NCBI GenBank assembly: GCA_034437655.1
Contig: DAOTTU010000085.1
Coordinates: forward strand, 62,001-126,000
Source: J027 sp034437655
GTDB lineage: Bacteria; Chloroflexota; Anaerolineae; Aggregatilineales; J027
Direction: 5' to 3'
Length of the DNA stretch: 64,000 bases
In this document: positions 33,968-43,055 of the stretch, one piece after another
How the letters are laid out: the number at the start of each line of letters is the position of its first letter
Position numbering within the stretch: the first letter of the stretch is position 1
Made by a program: the position numbers and the translations under genes
The notes under the pieces: model-generated
Databases searched by the model: none
Seen by the model: only the letters and a program-made list of their open reading frames with translations
What the model was told of the DNA's origin: nothing

Positions 33968-34825
33968 TTAGGACAACAAATCGGGAATCTGTTCGGGGTA
34001 TTCGGCGACACTCACACCGACAGATTTAAATTTGTCGATCTTATCAGCGGCGGAACCGCTGCCATGTTCGACAAGCGCCCCGGCATGGCCCATCGTTTTG
34101 CCTTCGGGCGCACGTTGCCCCGCAACAAACGCAACAACGGGTTTGGTCATGTGCTGTGCAATGAAGTCGGCGGCCTGTTCTTCGGCGTTGCCGCCAATCT
34201 CACCGATAAGCACGACTTTCTCCGTCATGGGGTCGGCCTCGAACATTTCTAGCACATCAATAAAATTCGTGCCGTTGATGGGGTCGCCACCGATGCCGAC
34301 GCAGGTTGTTTGCCCCATGCCCCGCTCTGTTAGTGCAAAGACAGCCTCATATGTCAGCGTCCCGCTTTTCGAGACAACGCCAATATTGCCCGGCGTGGCG
34401 ATAAAGCCCGGCATAATCCCAACTCTGGACTGGCCCGGTGTCAGCAAGCCCGGGCAGTTCGGGCCAATCAGGCGCGCGTCGCTACCTTCCAGATGTTTGC
34501 GAACTTTCATCATGTCCGCAATCGGAATACCTTCCGTAATGCAGACGATCAGTTCAATCTCAGCGTCAATCGCTTCCAGGATGGCATCACCCGCGAAGGG
34601 GGGCGGCACATAGATCACGGTGCAGTTGGCGTCTGTGGCTTCGCGTGCCATTTTCACGGTGTCAAAGATCGGTTTGCCAAGCACCCACTCGCCGCCTTTG
34701 CCGGGTGTTACCCCACCGACGACTTCCGTGCCATAGTCAATCATCTGCTGGGCGTGGAACATGCCTTGCTTGCCAGTCATGCCTTGCACAATCAGACGAG
34801 TGTCGTTGTCAATTAGGATAGCCAT
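33968..34825 (-). CDS. sucD: Succinyl-CoA synthetase, alpha subunit
   Basis: A 285-residue subunit of the ADP- or GDP-forming succinate-CoA ligase of the citric acid cycle. The CoA-binding Rossmann domain begins with VQGMTGKQGMFH; the ligase domain contains GPNCPGL and the phosphorylated histidine His247 in GHAGAL. Its ATG overlaps the sucC stop by one base (TAATG), so both subunits are translated together. Length and motifs are normal. Confidence 0.97.
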   Translation of the reverse strand: MAILIDNDTRLIVQGMTGKQGMFHAQQMIDYGTEVVGGVTPGKGGEWVLGKPIFDTVKMAREATDANCTVIYVPPPFAGDAILEAIDAEIELIVCITEGIPIADMMKVRKHLEGSDARLIGPNCPGLLTPGQSRVGIMPGFIATPGNIGVVSKSGTLTYEAVFALTERGMGQTTCVGIGGDPINGTNFIDVLEMFEADPMTEKVVLIGEIGGNAEEQAADFIAQHMTKPVVAFVAGQRAPEGKTMGHAGALVEHGSGSAADKIDKFKSVGVSVAEYPEQIPDLLS

Positions 34826-35997
34826 TAGTTCATTCTCTCCCGGACGATTTCTACAGCATTCTGGGCGGCTTCATAGAGACTACGCGCGGATCGCATGTTC
34901 GGCAACGCAGCCTCGTCAATAATTTGCAAGCCTTCTTCCTGATTAGTGCCCACGAGACGGATGACCATCGGTGCATCGGTCTGGACTTCTTCCAGCGCTT
35001 GCAAAATGCCACGAGCGACATCATCACAGCGTGTGATTCCACCGAAGATATTGATGAGGATCGCTTGCACCTTTGGTTCTGCAAGGATGATACGTAACGC
35101 CGCTGCAACTTTTTCTGGCCCCGCGCCGCCACCAATATCAAGGAAGTTTGCCGGCCCGATGCCGTGCGCCTCGCCAAAGTGGGCCGTCATGTCCATTGTC
35201 GCCATTGCCAGCCCTGCACCATTGACCATGCAGCCAATCTGCCCATCGAGCTTGACGTAGCTGAGGTCTGCGTCACGCGCATCAATTTCTTCTTGCGGGT
35301 CGGCACTGGTGTCACGGATTTCAACGAGCTGTGGTTGACGCATCAGGCCGTTGTCATCAATCGACATTTTGCCATCAAGCGCTTTCAATACCTGCTCACC
35401 GTCTTCTTCGACAATCGCCAGCGGATTAATTTCACATAGCGTGGCGTCACTGGCCACAAAACACTTCCACAGCCCGACACAGATTTTGCGGAATTGCTTC
35501 CAGAGTGGGCGAGGAAGATCAATCGCCGACGCCAGTTCAACAATCTGATAGCCACGCAATCCCAGTAGCGGGTCGATGTGTATCCGGCGAATTTTTTCGG
35601 GTGCGGTGCGGTTAACCTCCTCAATATCCATGCCGCCCTCTTCGCTAGCCATGAACAAGGGGCGGCCAGCAGCGCGGTCATTTGTTACGGCAAGGTAGAT
35701 TTCGCCTTTGATGTTGGCACCGGGGTCAATCAGCACCTTATGAACCGTGTGCCCTTTAATGTCCATGCCGAGAATGGTGTTGGCGTGTTCATAGGCATCG
35801 TCAGGGGTCTTCGCCAGCTTCACACCCCCCGCTTTACCACGTCCACCCGTAAACACCTGTGCCTTGACGACGACCAGTCCACCGAGTTTTGCTGCTATAT
35901 CACGAGCTTCGTCTGCGGTATGCGCCACTTCACCGAGCGGTACCGGCACGCCAAACTCATGAAAGCGTCGTTTTGCCTGGAACTCGTGTAAATCCAC
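34825..35997 (-). CDS. sucC: Succinyl-CoA synthetase, beta subunit
   Basis: A 390-residue ATP-grasp subunit that binds nucleotide and succinate and pairs with SucD. It begins VDLHEFQAKRRF, matching the family N-terminus; GTG at 35997 is the start, because GGAGG lies 7 nt upstream and the length then fits the family. Further motifs are VVKAQVFTGGRGKAGG and NIFGGITRCD. A longer open frame upstream (to 36069) has no support. A promoter and a TTGTG/CACAA element lie in the 95-bp leader region. Confidence 0.96.
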   Translation of the reverse strand: MDLHEFQAKRRFHEFGVPVPLGEVAHTADEARDIAAKLGGLVVVKAQVFTGGRGKAGGVKLAKTPDDAYEHANTILGMDIKGHTVHKVLIDPGANIKGEIYLAVTNDRAAGRPLFMASEEGGMDIEEVNRTAPEKIRRIHIDPLLGLRGYQIVELASAIDLPRPLWKQFRKICVGLWKCFVASDATLCEINPLAIVEEDGEQVLKALDGKMSIDDNGLMRQPQLVEIRDTSADPQEEIDARDADLSYVKLDGQIGCMVNGAGLAMATMDMTAHFGEAHGIGPANFLDIGGGAGPEKVAAALRIILAEPKVQAILINIFGGITRCDDVARGILQALEEVQTDAPMVIRLVGTNQEEGLQIIDEAALPNMRSARSLYEAAQNAVEIVRERMN

Positions 35998-36014
35998 GAA
36001 ATAGCCTCCATGTA

Positions 36015-36069
36015 TTGTGTAAATGTCACAAATTGATAGGAGTATACCACCTTGCGTGCCACGCACCAA
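36015..36069 (-). promoter_or_regulatory. sucC promoter with Rex/CRP-like inverted repeat
   Basis: On the minus strand TTGGTG (36069-36064), a 17-bp spacer and TATACT (36046-36041, five of six) form a sigma70-type promoter. Between it and the ribosome-binding site lies TTGTGACATTTACACAA (36031-36015), with 5-bp inverted arms. Its sequence recalls Rex sites (TTGTGA-N6-TCACAA) but is one base shorter. Confidence 0.5.
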
Positions 36070-36091
36070 TCAAGCCTTAACTGTCAGAGGA

Positions 36092-37375
36092 TTAAGGGCG
36101 CTTCAATTCCATAGATTCGGCCATCGCAAAAGCGGTTTCTTCCCAGTCGTCGCGCCCACGTTCCAACCCGTTAAATAGCAGCAAATAGTCGATGTCATCG
36201 ACTGTTACCGTCGCGATGTATAGCGCCTCGAAGGAATCTTCACCGATGGTTTGACTCTGAAACTGAATGGTCGTAAATTTCCCGGCGTGGCCGTCAATGC
36301 TAATGTCGCGAATACTGGTGTGGACTTCTGTTTGCAACATACCCCGCTGAACATTGCTTGTTTCAAGGTTGACCTTGAACCATTGCGACATTGCACGGGC
36401 ATAATCTGCACCAGTTGCACCACGTGCCTCACTGCCAGGAATGGCTTGAAACACTGCTATGGCAAGTTCATCAGACCGCAACCGTTGAAACAGCATCGTT
36501 GGATTGAAGCCAGAAACCCCGAATTCATTAAAGCTGTCGTTCCGCCCCCACTCAAAATAAAAGGTCCAATATTGCAGATCATAGCGCGCCTGATCGGTGT
36601 CATAGCGTTGGGCTCCGGTATTGGTTAAAACGGTCCACGGGTCAATACCGGCCGGTGATAGGTCCCCGGTTGAGAAGATGATGGTGTTATAACGGTCTTG
36701 CACTGCCTGGTGTTGCCAGTCTCCTGGATAATTGATGATCACATAGTCATTTTCCGCAGATTGTGACAGGTCTGGCCCGGCGAAAAACGCAAAATATACA
36801 CCGAAGGCACCGACTGCGACTGCGGCAAGCGCAAGTATTCCCCAGATCAGGAGCCAGTGCTTACCCTTTGCTCGTGTACGCTGGCTGGTGGACAATGAAC
36901 GCGGTGGTTGGGTACGACGCACTCTAGAGTTAGTCGGTGACGGTTCGCTGTGAGCGTCAGTCGATGGCGATAATGTCGCTTTTGAAGACGGTCCCCATGA
37001 AAGGGCATCGTTTGGGGGCACAGCGTCTTGTGATGATGGCGACTGCATCTGCAATAGGTCATCCTGTGGGGAAATATCCGCTGACAACCAATCACCAGTT
37101 GATACAACGTGCGCCGCGTTAGCAGTAGCCGCTTTTTGTAGTACGTGGAGCATTGCTCGGGCTTTTTCATGTTGCGGAGAGAGCGTCAGGACTTTTACGA
37201 GATATTGTTGTTTCAAGGCTACGTCATTGGTCAAATTTGCCAGCCCCCACCACCCACGCGGATCATCCGGGGTTTGGCGTAGATAGGTCTCTAGCGCATG
37301 TATCGCCTGTTGTGGCTGCCCGGCGCTGGCAAATTGCATTGCCTGTCGCAATAGCTCGGGGTATTTGGGCAACAT
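36092..37375 (-). CDS. TPR-membrane-extracytoplasmic domain protein
   Basis: A 427-residue protein: cytosolic TPR-like repeats (about 1-75, with IHALETYLRQTPDDPRGWWG), a disordered Ser/Thr/Pro linker (about 76-170), one membrane segment (about 174-198) and an extracytoplasmic domain (about 205-427) with NDYVIINYPGDWQ, typical of PsbP-like or lipoprotein stress domains. AAAGGAG precedes the ATG. It is the last gene of the gatC-to-selB run, 40 bp after selB. No enzyme motif; probably an envelope sensor or scaffold. Confidence 0.75.
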   Translation of the reverse strand: MLPKYPELLRQAMQFASAGQPQQAIHALETYLRQTPDDPRGWWGLANLTNDVALKQQYLVKVLTLSPQHEKARAMLHVLQKAATANAAHVVSTGDWLSADISPQDDLLQMQSPSSQDAVPPNDALSWGPSSKATLSPSTDAHSEPSPTNSRVRRTQPPRSLSTSQRTRAKGKHWLLIWGILALAAVAVGAFGVYFAFFAGPDLSQSAENDYVIINYPGDWQHQAVQDRYNTIIFSTGDLSPAGIDPWTVLTNTGAQRYDTDQARYDLQYWTFYFEWGRNDSFNEFGVSGFNPTMLFQRLRSDELAIAVFQAIPGSEARGATGADYARAMSQWFKVNLETSNVQRGMLQTEVHTSIRDISIDGHAGKFTTIQFQSQTIGEDSFEALYIATVTVDDIDYLLLFNGLERGRDDWEETAFAMAESMELKRP

Positions 37376-37415
37376 GTGTGGCTTACTCCTTTACATCTGC
37401 TCCCACCTATTACCA

Positions 37416-39347
37416 TCACACAAACATATACGGATTAAACAACATATCCCAGTCGCCCTGTCCCAGCAGATGTTCGTCTTGCACGCGGCGGGTCACTTGC
37501 TGGCTATTGAGAAATTCGAGGAAGGTTAGTGCGTACTTACGTGAAGTGCCGAATGCATCCCGAAAGCTACTGACTGAAAGCGAACTGCCAGCAGCCAACT
37601 CCTGATACGCATACTGCACCCAGTCTTCATATACAGCACGCGCCAACAATACTTCGCCGCTAATCCGCACTACTTCACCAGAGAACAACAGTACATCCAA
37701 CAATACTGGTTCCCCCAGTTGTTGCACTTCTTTTACAGAAGGCGGCGTGAACGGGTTTTGCGCAAACGCAGCGCGAATTGTTTCAAGTTGTGCCTGTTGT
37801 TGGCGAGTCAAGCGGGGTTCGAAATCTACATGGCGGACAAGTGGCGCTTCAATGATAATTTGTCCCTGTTCTTCCAGGGCTGCCAGAACCACATCCAACA
37901 ATTCATCCGGTAGTTGAAGGTGTTGACGTAATTGCGAGAGCGGCAGCCCCGGTAGCATAGGACGCTCAGTATGAAAATCACTGAGCAACACCTGCGCCCG
38001 CTCAATGCGCTGCCGCAAAACATCCACATGCACGATATAGCTAGACGACGCCTGTGCCCGCAATACTTCCTCTGTTTGTGACAATAGCTCTTCCAACAAC
38101 GGCATTTCGTTTTGCATCTGTTTTTGCGCGAATAATGCCGCAAGCTCTTTTTGAATATGCAGCGGCCGGCGGGCTTCAAGCAATACCTGTGTCAGCAAAT
38201 CGGCGGGGGTACCACGTTGTAGCCGTTCAAAGCGTTGCAGCATGGCAGGTTGGTTACGTTTCCACTTCCGTTCTGGCGCAACGTCCAACACGACCCCGCC
38301 ACCGATGGTTATCGCTGGTGAGGGCCGTCGGATGATGAAACGCTGCTTGCGTAGGAGCGCCAATGGCGTTTGCAGCACTATTTGTGCAGGGGCTTGTTCC
38401 CCGGGGTGTAGCTTGTCAGCAGTCAATAACCGCACGCGGGCGACAGCTTCACTGGTCCCTGCGAACACCTTTACCTCAGCGTTGTGCATGAGCGGTTTCG
38501 GCGCGTCTGGCAAATAGTCTAGCGTGACGTCAATAAGCTGCGTGGGGCGAATGTACCCCGGAATGCTGAGTACTTCCCCACGTGCAATCTCGTTATGGCT
38601 TACCCCGGTGATGTTGACCGCTACACGGTTACCGGGCAATGCTTCGGCGATGTCCTGTTCATGGCTTTGCAGTCCACGAATACGACCTTTTAAACCAGAT
38701 GGCTGTAACGCTATCTCATCACCACTGTGCAACACCCCGCCCAACAACGTACCAGTGACAACGGTGCCGAATCCACTCAGGGTAAATACGCGATCAATCG
38801 GGAGGTGTGGAATGTTAGTCTGACGTGTTTCGGTCAGTTCATCGAAAGCCGCTGCCAGAACACTGAGAAATTCGTCCAACCCGGCCCCGGTATGCGCGGA
38901 AAGCAGAAGAATCGGCGCATCACCGAATTTTGTAGTGGCAAGGAGATCCTCCACTTCGAGCTGAACCAGTTGCAGCAACTCGTCATCGTTCACCGCATCG
39001 ACTTTAGTGATAGCCACGAGCAGACGTGGAATGTCAAGCAATGTCAAAATGGAAAGGTGTTCGCGGGTCTGGGGCATAATGCCCTCGTCGGCAGCGACAA
39101 CCAGCACAGCGACGTCAATGCCACCAACGCCGGCCAGCATATTTTCGATGAAGTCTTCATGCCCCGGCACATCAACAATGCCAACCTCACGCCCGTCAGG
39201 CAACGTCAGCCAGGCAAAGCCGAGGTCAATGGTAAGCTGGCGGCGTTGTTCTTCCTCCCAGCGGTCAGGCTCAATTCCCGTCAACGCTCGCACTAACGAT
39301 GATTTTCCATGATCGACATGGCCAGCCGTTCCCACCACAAATGTCAT
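37416..39347 (-). CDS. selB: Selenocysteine-specific elongation factor SelB
   Basis: Delivers Sec-tRNA to ribosomes at UGA codons marked by a SECIS hairpin. The 643-residue protein has an EF-Tu-like GTPase domain with GHVDHGKSS (9-17), DVPGHE (59-64) and TKVD (114-117), then beta-barrel domains 2-3 and a long C-terminal region (about 370-643) of winged-helix repeats that read the SECIS element. Its ATG overlaps the selA stop by 4 bp. The organism should therefore make selenoproteins; neither selC nor selD is in the window. Confidence 0.96.
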   Translation of the reverse strand: MTFVVGTAGHVDHGKSSLVRALTGIEPDRWEEEQRRQLTIDLGFAWLTLPDGREVGIVDVPGHEDFIENMLAGVGGIDVAVLVVAADEGIMPQTREHLSILTLLDIPRLLVAITKVDAVNDDELLQLVQLEVEDLLATTKFGDAPILLLSAHTGAGLDEFLSVLAAAFDELTETRQTNIPHLPIDRVFTLSGFGTVVTGTLLGGVLHSGDEIALQPSGLKGRIRGLQSHEQDIAEALPGNRVAVNITGVSHNEIARGEVLSIPGYIRPTQLIDVTLDYLPDAPKPLMHNAEVKVFAGTSEAVARVRLLTADKLHPGEQAPAQIVLQTPLALLRKQRFIIRRPSPAITIGGGVVLDVAPERKWKRNQPAMLQRFERLQRGTPADLLTQVLLEARRPLHIQKELAALFAQKQMQNEMPLLEELLSQTEEVLRAQASSSYIVHVDVLRQRIERAQVLLSDFHTERPMLPGLPLSQLRQHLQLPDELLDVVLAALEEQGQIIIEAPLVRHVDFEPRLTRQQQAQLETIRAAFAQNPFTPPSVKEVQQLGEPVLLDVLLFSGEVVRISGEVLLARAVYEDWVQYAYQELAAGSSLSVSSFRDAFGTSRKYALTFLEFLNSQQVTRRVQDEHLLGQGDWDMLFNPYMFV

Positions 39348-40690
39348 TGGGTGCCGTCCTGTAGGCCTTGAACGGTCCCAAGCAAGAGGTCATCTTGCGC
39401 GGGAAAAACCGTACGCGGGTCGAACACAACGCGATGGTGATGAATGCGGGCAATAATCGGGATTGGTACGCTGCGTAGTTTCGCCAGCCAACTGTCGGGG
39501 TCTTCTGCCTCTAGCGCCAGCGCATAGCTTGGCATGGTGTCCCCCGGCAAACTCCCCCCACCAACCGTTGAGGATGCTGTGATGACCTCACCCCCAAGCG
39601 CTTGCTGCCAGCGTTCAGCACGGGCTTTAATCGTGCCCAGTGGCATAGAAATCATCTGCCAGACCGGGATTTTCTCCAGCGCTTCCCCATCGCGATAGTG
39701 CTGTAAGGTTTGTGCGAGGGCAGCAATCGTTGTCTTGTCTGGGCGAAGCGAACGCATGAGCGGGAAACGGCGCACAGTTTCAACAAGATCACGCCGCCCA
39801 ATGATAATCCCGGCTTGCGGCCCACCGAGTAACTTGTCGCCGCTGAACATGGTCAGGTCTGCACCCGCCTGCACGCTTTCATGCACGGTCGGTTCGGGTT
39901 GCAACCCAAACTGGGCTGTCTCAATCAAGGTGCCGCTGCCGAGGTCATCCAGCACAATAACGTCATGTTCCCGCGCAATCTCGACCATTTCAGGCAATGG
40001 TACTTCTTGCGTGAAGCCAATCTGTTTGAAATTCGAAGAATGCACGCGCATAATGGCTGCTGTGTTCGTCGTTATGGCATTGATATAATCCGAGGGACGG
40101 GTGCGGTTAGTAGTGCCGACTTCAACCAGCTTCACCCCGCCCTGCTGCATGACTTCTGGGATACGATACCCACCGCCAATTTCGACCAGTTGCCCACGAC
40201 TGACGATAACTTCCTTACCCCGGCACAACGCCCCCAACACCAGCAAAACGGCCGCTGCATTGTTATTCACAACCACCGACGCCTCTGCGCCAGTAATTTC
40301 TACGATGAGGTCTTCAATGTGTGTCTGGCGTTTGCCGCGTTTGCCCCGTGCAAGGTCAAATTCAAGGTTGCTATACCCGGCACCAACCACCTGCATTGCA
40401 GCCAGTGCTTCTTCTGACAATGGTGCGCGGCCAAGATTCGTATGTACGATCACCCCGGTGGCGTTGATTACAGGGCGCAGGCTGGCTTGCTGGCGCTGTT
40501 GCAGTGCTGCCCGTGCCCATTCGACAAGGGTTGTTTGTGAGGGTGGTTCAAAGCCTTCACGGATGTGCAACCGTGCCCGTTCCAGAGCCGCTCGACAGGC
40601 TGCGACCTGAGCGGTGTGGGTGCTGCCTGGGTCGTTGAGTTGTTCAAGCAGTTGATAGACACCGGGGAGGAGTTGATAGGGGTTGGTCAT
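39344..40690 (-). CDS. selA: L-seryl-tRNA(Sec) selenium transferase SelA
   Basis: PLP enzyme that converts Ser-tRNA(Sec) to Sec-tRNA(Sec) using selenophosphate. At 448 residues it has normal length; key features are NATGVIVHTNLGRAPLS (76-92), NNNAAAVLL and the PLP lysine Lys286 in SGDKLLGGPQAG. The ATG overlaps the stop of the upstream Lit-like gene by 4 bp and its own stop overlaps selB by 4 bp, so it is tightly coupled on both sides. Confidence 0.96.
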   Translation of the reverse strand: MTNPYQLLPGVYQLLEQLNDPGSTHTAQVAACRAALERARLHIREGFEPPSQTTLVEWARAALQQRQQASLRPVINATGVIVHTNLGRAPLSEEALAAMQVVGAGYSNLEFDLARGKRGKRQTHIEDLIVEITGAEASVVVNNNAAAVLLVLGALCRGKEVIVSRGQLVEIGGGYRIPEVMQQGGVKLVEVGTTNRTRPSDYINAITTNTAAIMRVHSSNFKQIGFTQEVPLPEMVEIAREHDVIVLDDLGSGTLIETAQFGLQPEPTVHESVQAGADLTMFSGDKLLGGPQAGIIIGRRDLVETVRRFPLMRSLRPDKTTIAALAQTLQHYRDGEALEKIPVWQMISMPLGTIKARAERWQQALGGEVITASSTVGGGSLPGDTMPSYALALEAEDPDSWLAKLRSVPIPIIARIHHHRVVFDPRTVFPAQDDLLLGTVQGLQDGTQ

Positions 40691-41448
40691 GCATTCGCCC
40701 TATTCTGCCAGCGCTTCCAGAACCACGGTGCCGCCATCAACAGCATTGCCCCAAGAATCGTCAACACCCCGATGCTAATCGCTGCATCAAACCAGAATTG
40801 TTCAGGGTACAGGCGAATCAATGTGTCACCGCGATAAAATTGCCAGGTGCCATCGGCAAAGAATATCTCATGGAAAGTATCGAAAAAGTATTCCCACGCG
40901 ACCACAGCCGCCAACAGACCAGCAATCATCAGTGCGATAGTAAGTTGTCCACCCCACCGCCATGCCTGGAACAGGTTCACCCGCGACGACGGCCGTCGTG
41001 CCAACAACACACTGCAAAATACCGTAACTGCACCAGCCATCAGCAGAACCTGGAACGCGGCGTGGGTCACAACTTGCACGTCTTCCATGTGTTTGAGTTC
41101 ACGCGCATTGAACGCAGTTGCACCGTTAATTTCCAGATCGGCCAGATAACTGATGGGCTCGTTGTTGGTCAGGTACAACACGCCATAGGGGCCATATTCG
41201 AGGCGGTCTTCGGTTGTGAAGCCATACGAGTCTTCAGGAAAGCCGGGGCGATTGTACTCAATCTGTAAAAACTGTTCAGTCATGACCAGACGCACACTCA
41301 AAAGCACCAACATCACTGGTAAGGACAGCACAATACAGGCTTGCAACACCCGTTGGATGCCAAGCGGCAACGCCAGGTCCAGCCGAGGTTCTTCTAGTGG
41401 TGGCGCAGCGGGGAAAGATTCATTACGGCTTTGTTGTGTTTCAGACAT
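40687..41448 (-). CDS. DUF1461 membrane protein, Lit-like lipoprotein transacylase
   Basis: A 253-residue protein with four hydrophobic segments (about 33-55, 127-150, 167-187, 221-245) and the DUF1461/TIGR01906 landmarks RELKHMEDV (116-124, His120), TFHEIFFADGTW (191-202, His193) and DTLIRLYPEQFW (208-219). Characterised Gram-positive members (Lit) move an acyl chain within bacterial lipoproteins to give the lyso form, with two conserved histidines essential; His120 and His193 are the obvious counterparts. This window also encodes a lipoprotein. Whether this Chloroflexota member has that activity is an inference from the motifs. Confidence 0.75.
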   Translation of the reverse strand: MSETQQSRNESFPAAPPLEEPRLDLALPLGIQRVLQACIVLSLPVMLVLLSVRLVMTEQFLQIEYNRPGFPEDSYGFTTEDRLEYGPYGVLYLTNNEPISYLADLEINGATAFNARELKHMEDVQVVTHAAFQVLLMAGAVTVFCSVLLARRPSSRVNLFQAWRWGGQLTIALMIAGLLAAVVAWEYFFDTFHEIFFADGTWQFYRGDTLIRLYPEQFWFDAAISIGVLTILGAMLLMAAPWFWKRWQNRANA

Positions 41449-41454
41449 GAAGTG

Positions 41455-43038
41455 TTACTCACTACCCAGAATATATTCTAATACCATGCTATCTACGATT
41501 TGTTCTACCGGGGCGTGATCGTCATAAAAGATTATATCAGTTGGCTGGATCGTCACCAACGTCTGCTCGGCAGTTTGGAGTGCCACCGGCAGCATCGGAT
41601 GCACATTGTCCGGCAAGGCTTGCCGATTCGCCTGCAAATTTGCAGAAGTGGTTTCTTGCCGTGTCGCGACAAGGATCGTGTTTAATGACCCCGGCACGTC
41701 CATCGCATGTACCGCCGGGAACACCTGCCCCATCGTTGCCGCCATCGCATTGACCAGCCGCCGATCGTCAGGTGTACGCCCCACATTAATCACAACCACA
41801 CCATCATCGGTTAATTGCGCTTCAATTTCCTCAAAGAATTCGACCGTCGTCAAATGCCAGGGCACGTAGGGCACTCGGTATGCATCAATACCCACAACAC
41901 TATAGGTTTCGTCGGTCTGATTAAAGCCATAACGCCCGTCTTGCACATAGGCGTTAAGGTTGGGCATGGTCATCCCAAGATATTCACGACTCGCTTCGAC
42001 AATCCGTCCGTCGATTTCAAAACCGTCGATGGGAATGTCGCCATACACAGCCGTATATTGGTGGGCGATGGTGCCACCCGCCAAACCAATAATTGCAAGG
42101 CGCTCAACTTCATCAGGCGTGTATGGTGGCGCATTGAAATATGGCGCAACGAGAAAGTAGCTCCATGTGCGGCCATAATAAAGTTGCTCGGGGTGCCACT
42201 GTGAGTGATAGCCCTGCCCTTCATTGAGCAACAAATAGCGCATTCCATCATCGTCTTCGACAATCTGAATCAGGTTGTAGGCTGAATCGGTTTCATAGAG
42301 CAATTCCATGCCATCAGGCGCAGGGCGCAACGGCCCCTGGAGGACGAATACCGCCAGCCCAAATAATGCCCCCGGCATCCATAGTAAGCGCCAATCTAGC
42401 CGCCGTTCAGCCAGAAAATAGCCACCGAAACCAACAACTAACAATATCCCGCTAAAGAGCAAAAACGTGTAGGTCGTACCGACAGCCGGCGTAATGACCA
42501 GCACCGGCAAAAACGTGCCAACGATACTACCCGTGGTACTCATCGCATAAATATTACCGCTCACTGTCCCGGCGTCGTCGGCATTGCGAAGCGCAAGGCG
42601 AATGGCAAAGGGTGACACCGTGCCCAGCAGCGTCACAGGGACGAAAAACAGCACCAATACACTGACAAATGATCCCAGTGCTAACCCGACGTCGGCATTG
42701 CTCAACTCACTGAAGTCACTGACAACAGCGGCAACGGTGCGCAAAATGGGCCGCGCGATCAACGGTACTAACCCACACAAAAACGCCCCCCAGATGATGA
42801 TCCGGTATAGCGTTGAAAAGTGCGGCGAACGGTCTGCCCAGCGCCCACCAACATAATAGCCGACGGTCAAATAGACGAGCATCAACCCGATAACGTTCGC
42901 CCAGACAAGGTTACTGGTGCCGTAGATATTCCCCAGCAGCCGTGATGCTGTCAACTCAACAGCGAGGGTTGTCATCCCACTGAAAAAAACGGTGAGATAG
43001 AGATAATAGTGTTGTATCCGATAGTTTGATTGTGTCAT
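41455..43038 (-). CDS. Fused membrane/spermidine-synthase-like protein
   Basis: A 527-residue fusion. Residues 1-220 hold about seven hydrophobic segments (start IQHYYLYLTVFFSGMTTLA) of the type found in MFS-spermidine synthase fusions; residues 240-500 form a Rossmann methyltransferase-like aminopropyltransferase domain with AIIGLAGGTIAHQYTA and a conserved acidic VVGIDAYRVPYVPWHL. True spermidine synthase activity is uncertain in this group because the substrate pockets diverge. It starts 17 bp after the DUF58 gene and is followed 6 bp later by the Lit-like gene. Confidence 0.8.
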   Translation of the reverse strand: MTQSNYRIQHYYLYLTVFFSGMTTLAVELTASRLLGNIYGTSNLVWANVIGLMLVYLTVGYYVGGRWADRSPHFSTLYRIIIWGAFLCGLVPLIARPILRTVAAVVSDFSELSNADVGLALGSFVSVLVLFFVPVTLLGTVSPFAIRLALRNADDAGTVSGNIYAMSTTGSIVGTFLPVLVITPAVGTTYTFLLFSGILLVVGFGGYFLAERRLDWRLLWMPGALFGLAVFVLQGPLRPAPDGMELLYETDSAYNLIQIVEDDDGMRYLLLNEGQGYHSQWHPEQLYYGRTWSYFLVAPYFNAPPYTPDEVERLAIIGLAGGTIAHQYTAVYGDIPIDGFEIDGRIVEASREYLGMTMPNLNAYVQDGRYGFNQTDETYSVVGIDAYRVPYVPWHLTTVEFFEEIEAQLTDDGVVVINVGRTPDDRRLVNAMAATMGQVFPAVHAMDVPGSLNTILVATRQETTSANLQANRQALPDNVHPMLPVALQTAEQTLVTIQPTDIIFYDDHAPVEQIVDSMVLEYILGSE

Positions 43039-43055
43039 GAAAGGTTGCAGAATTC

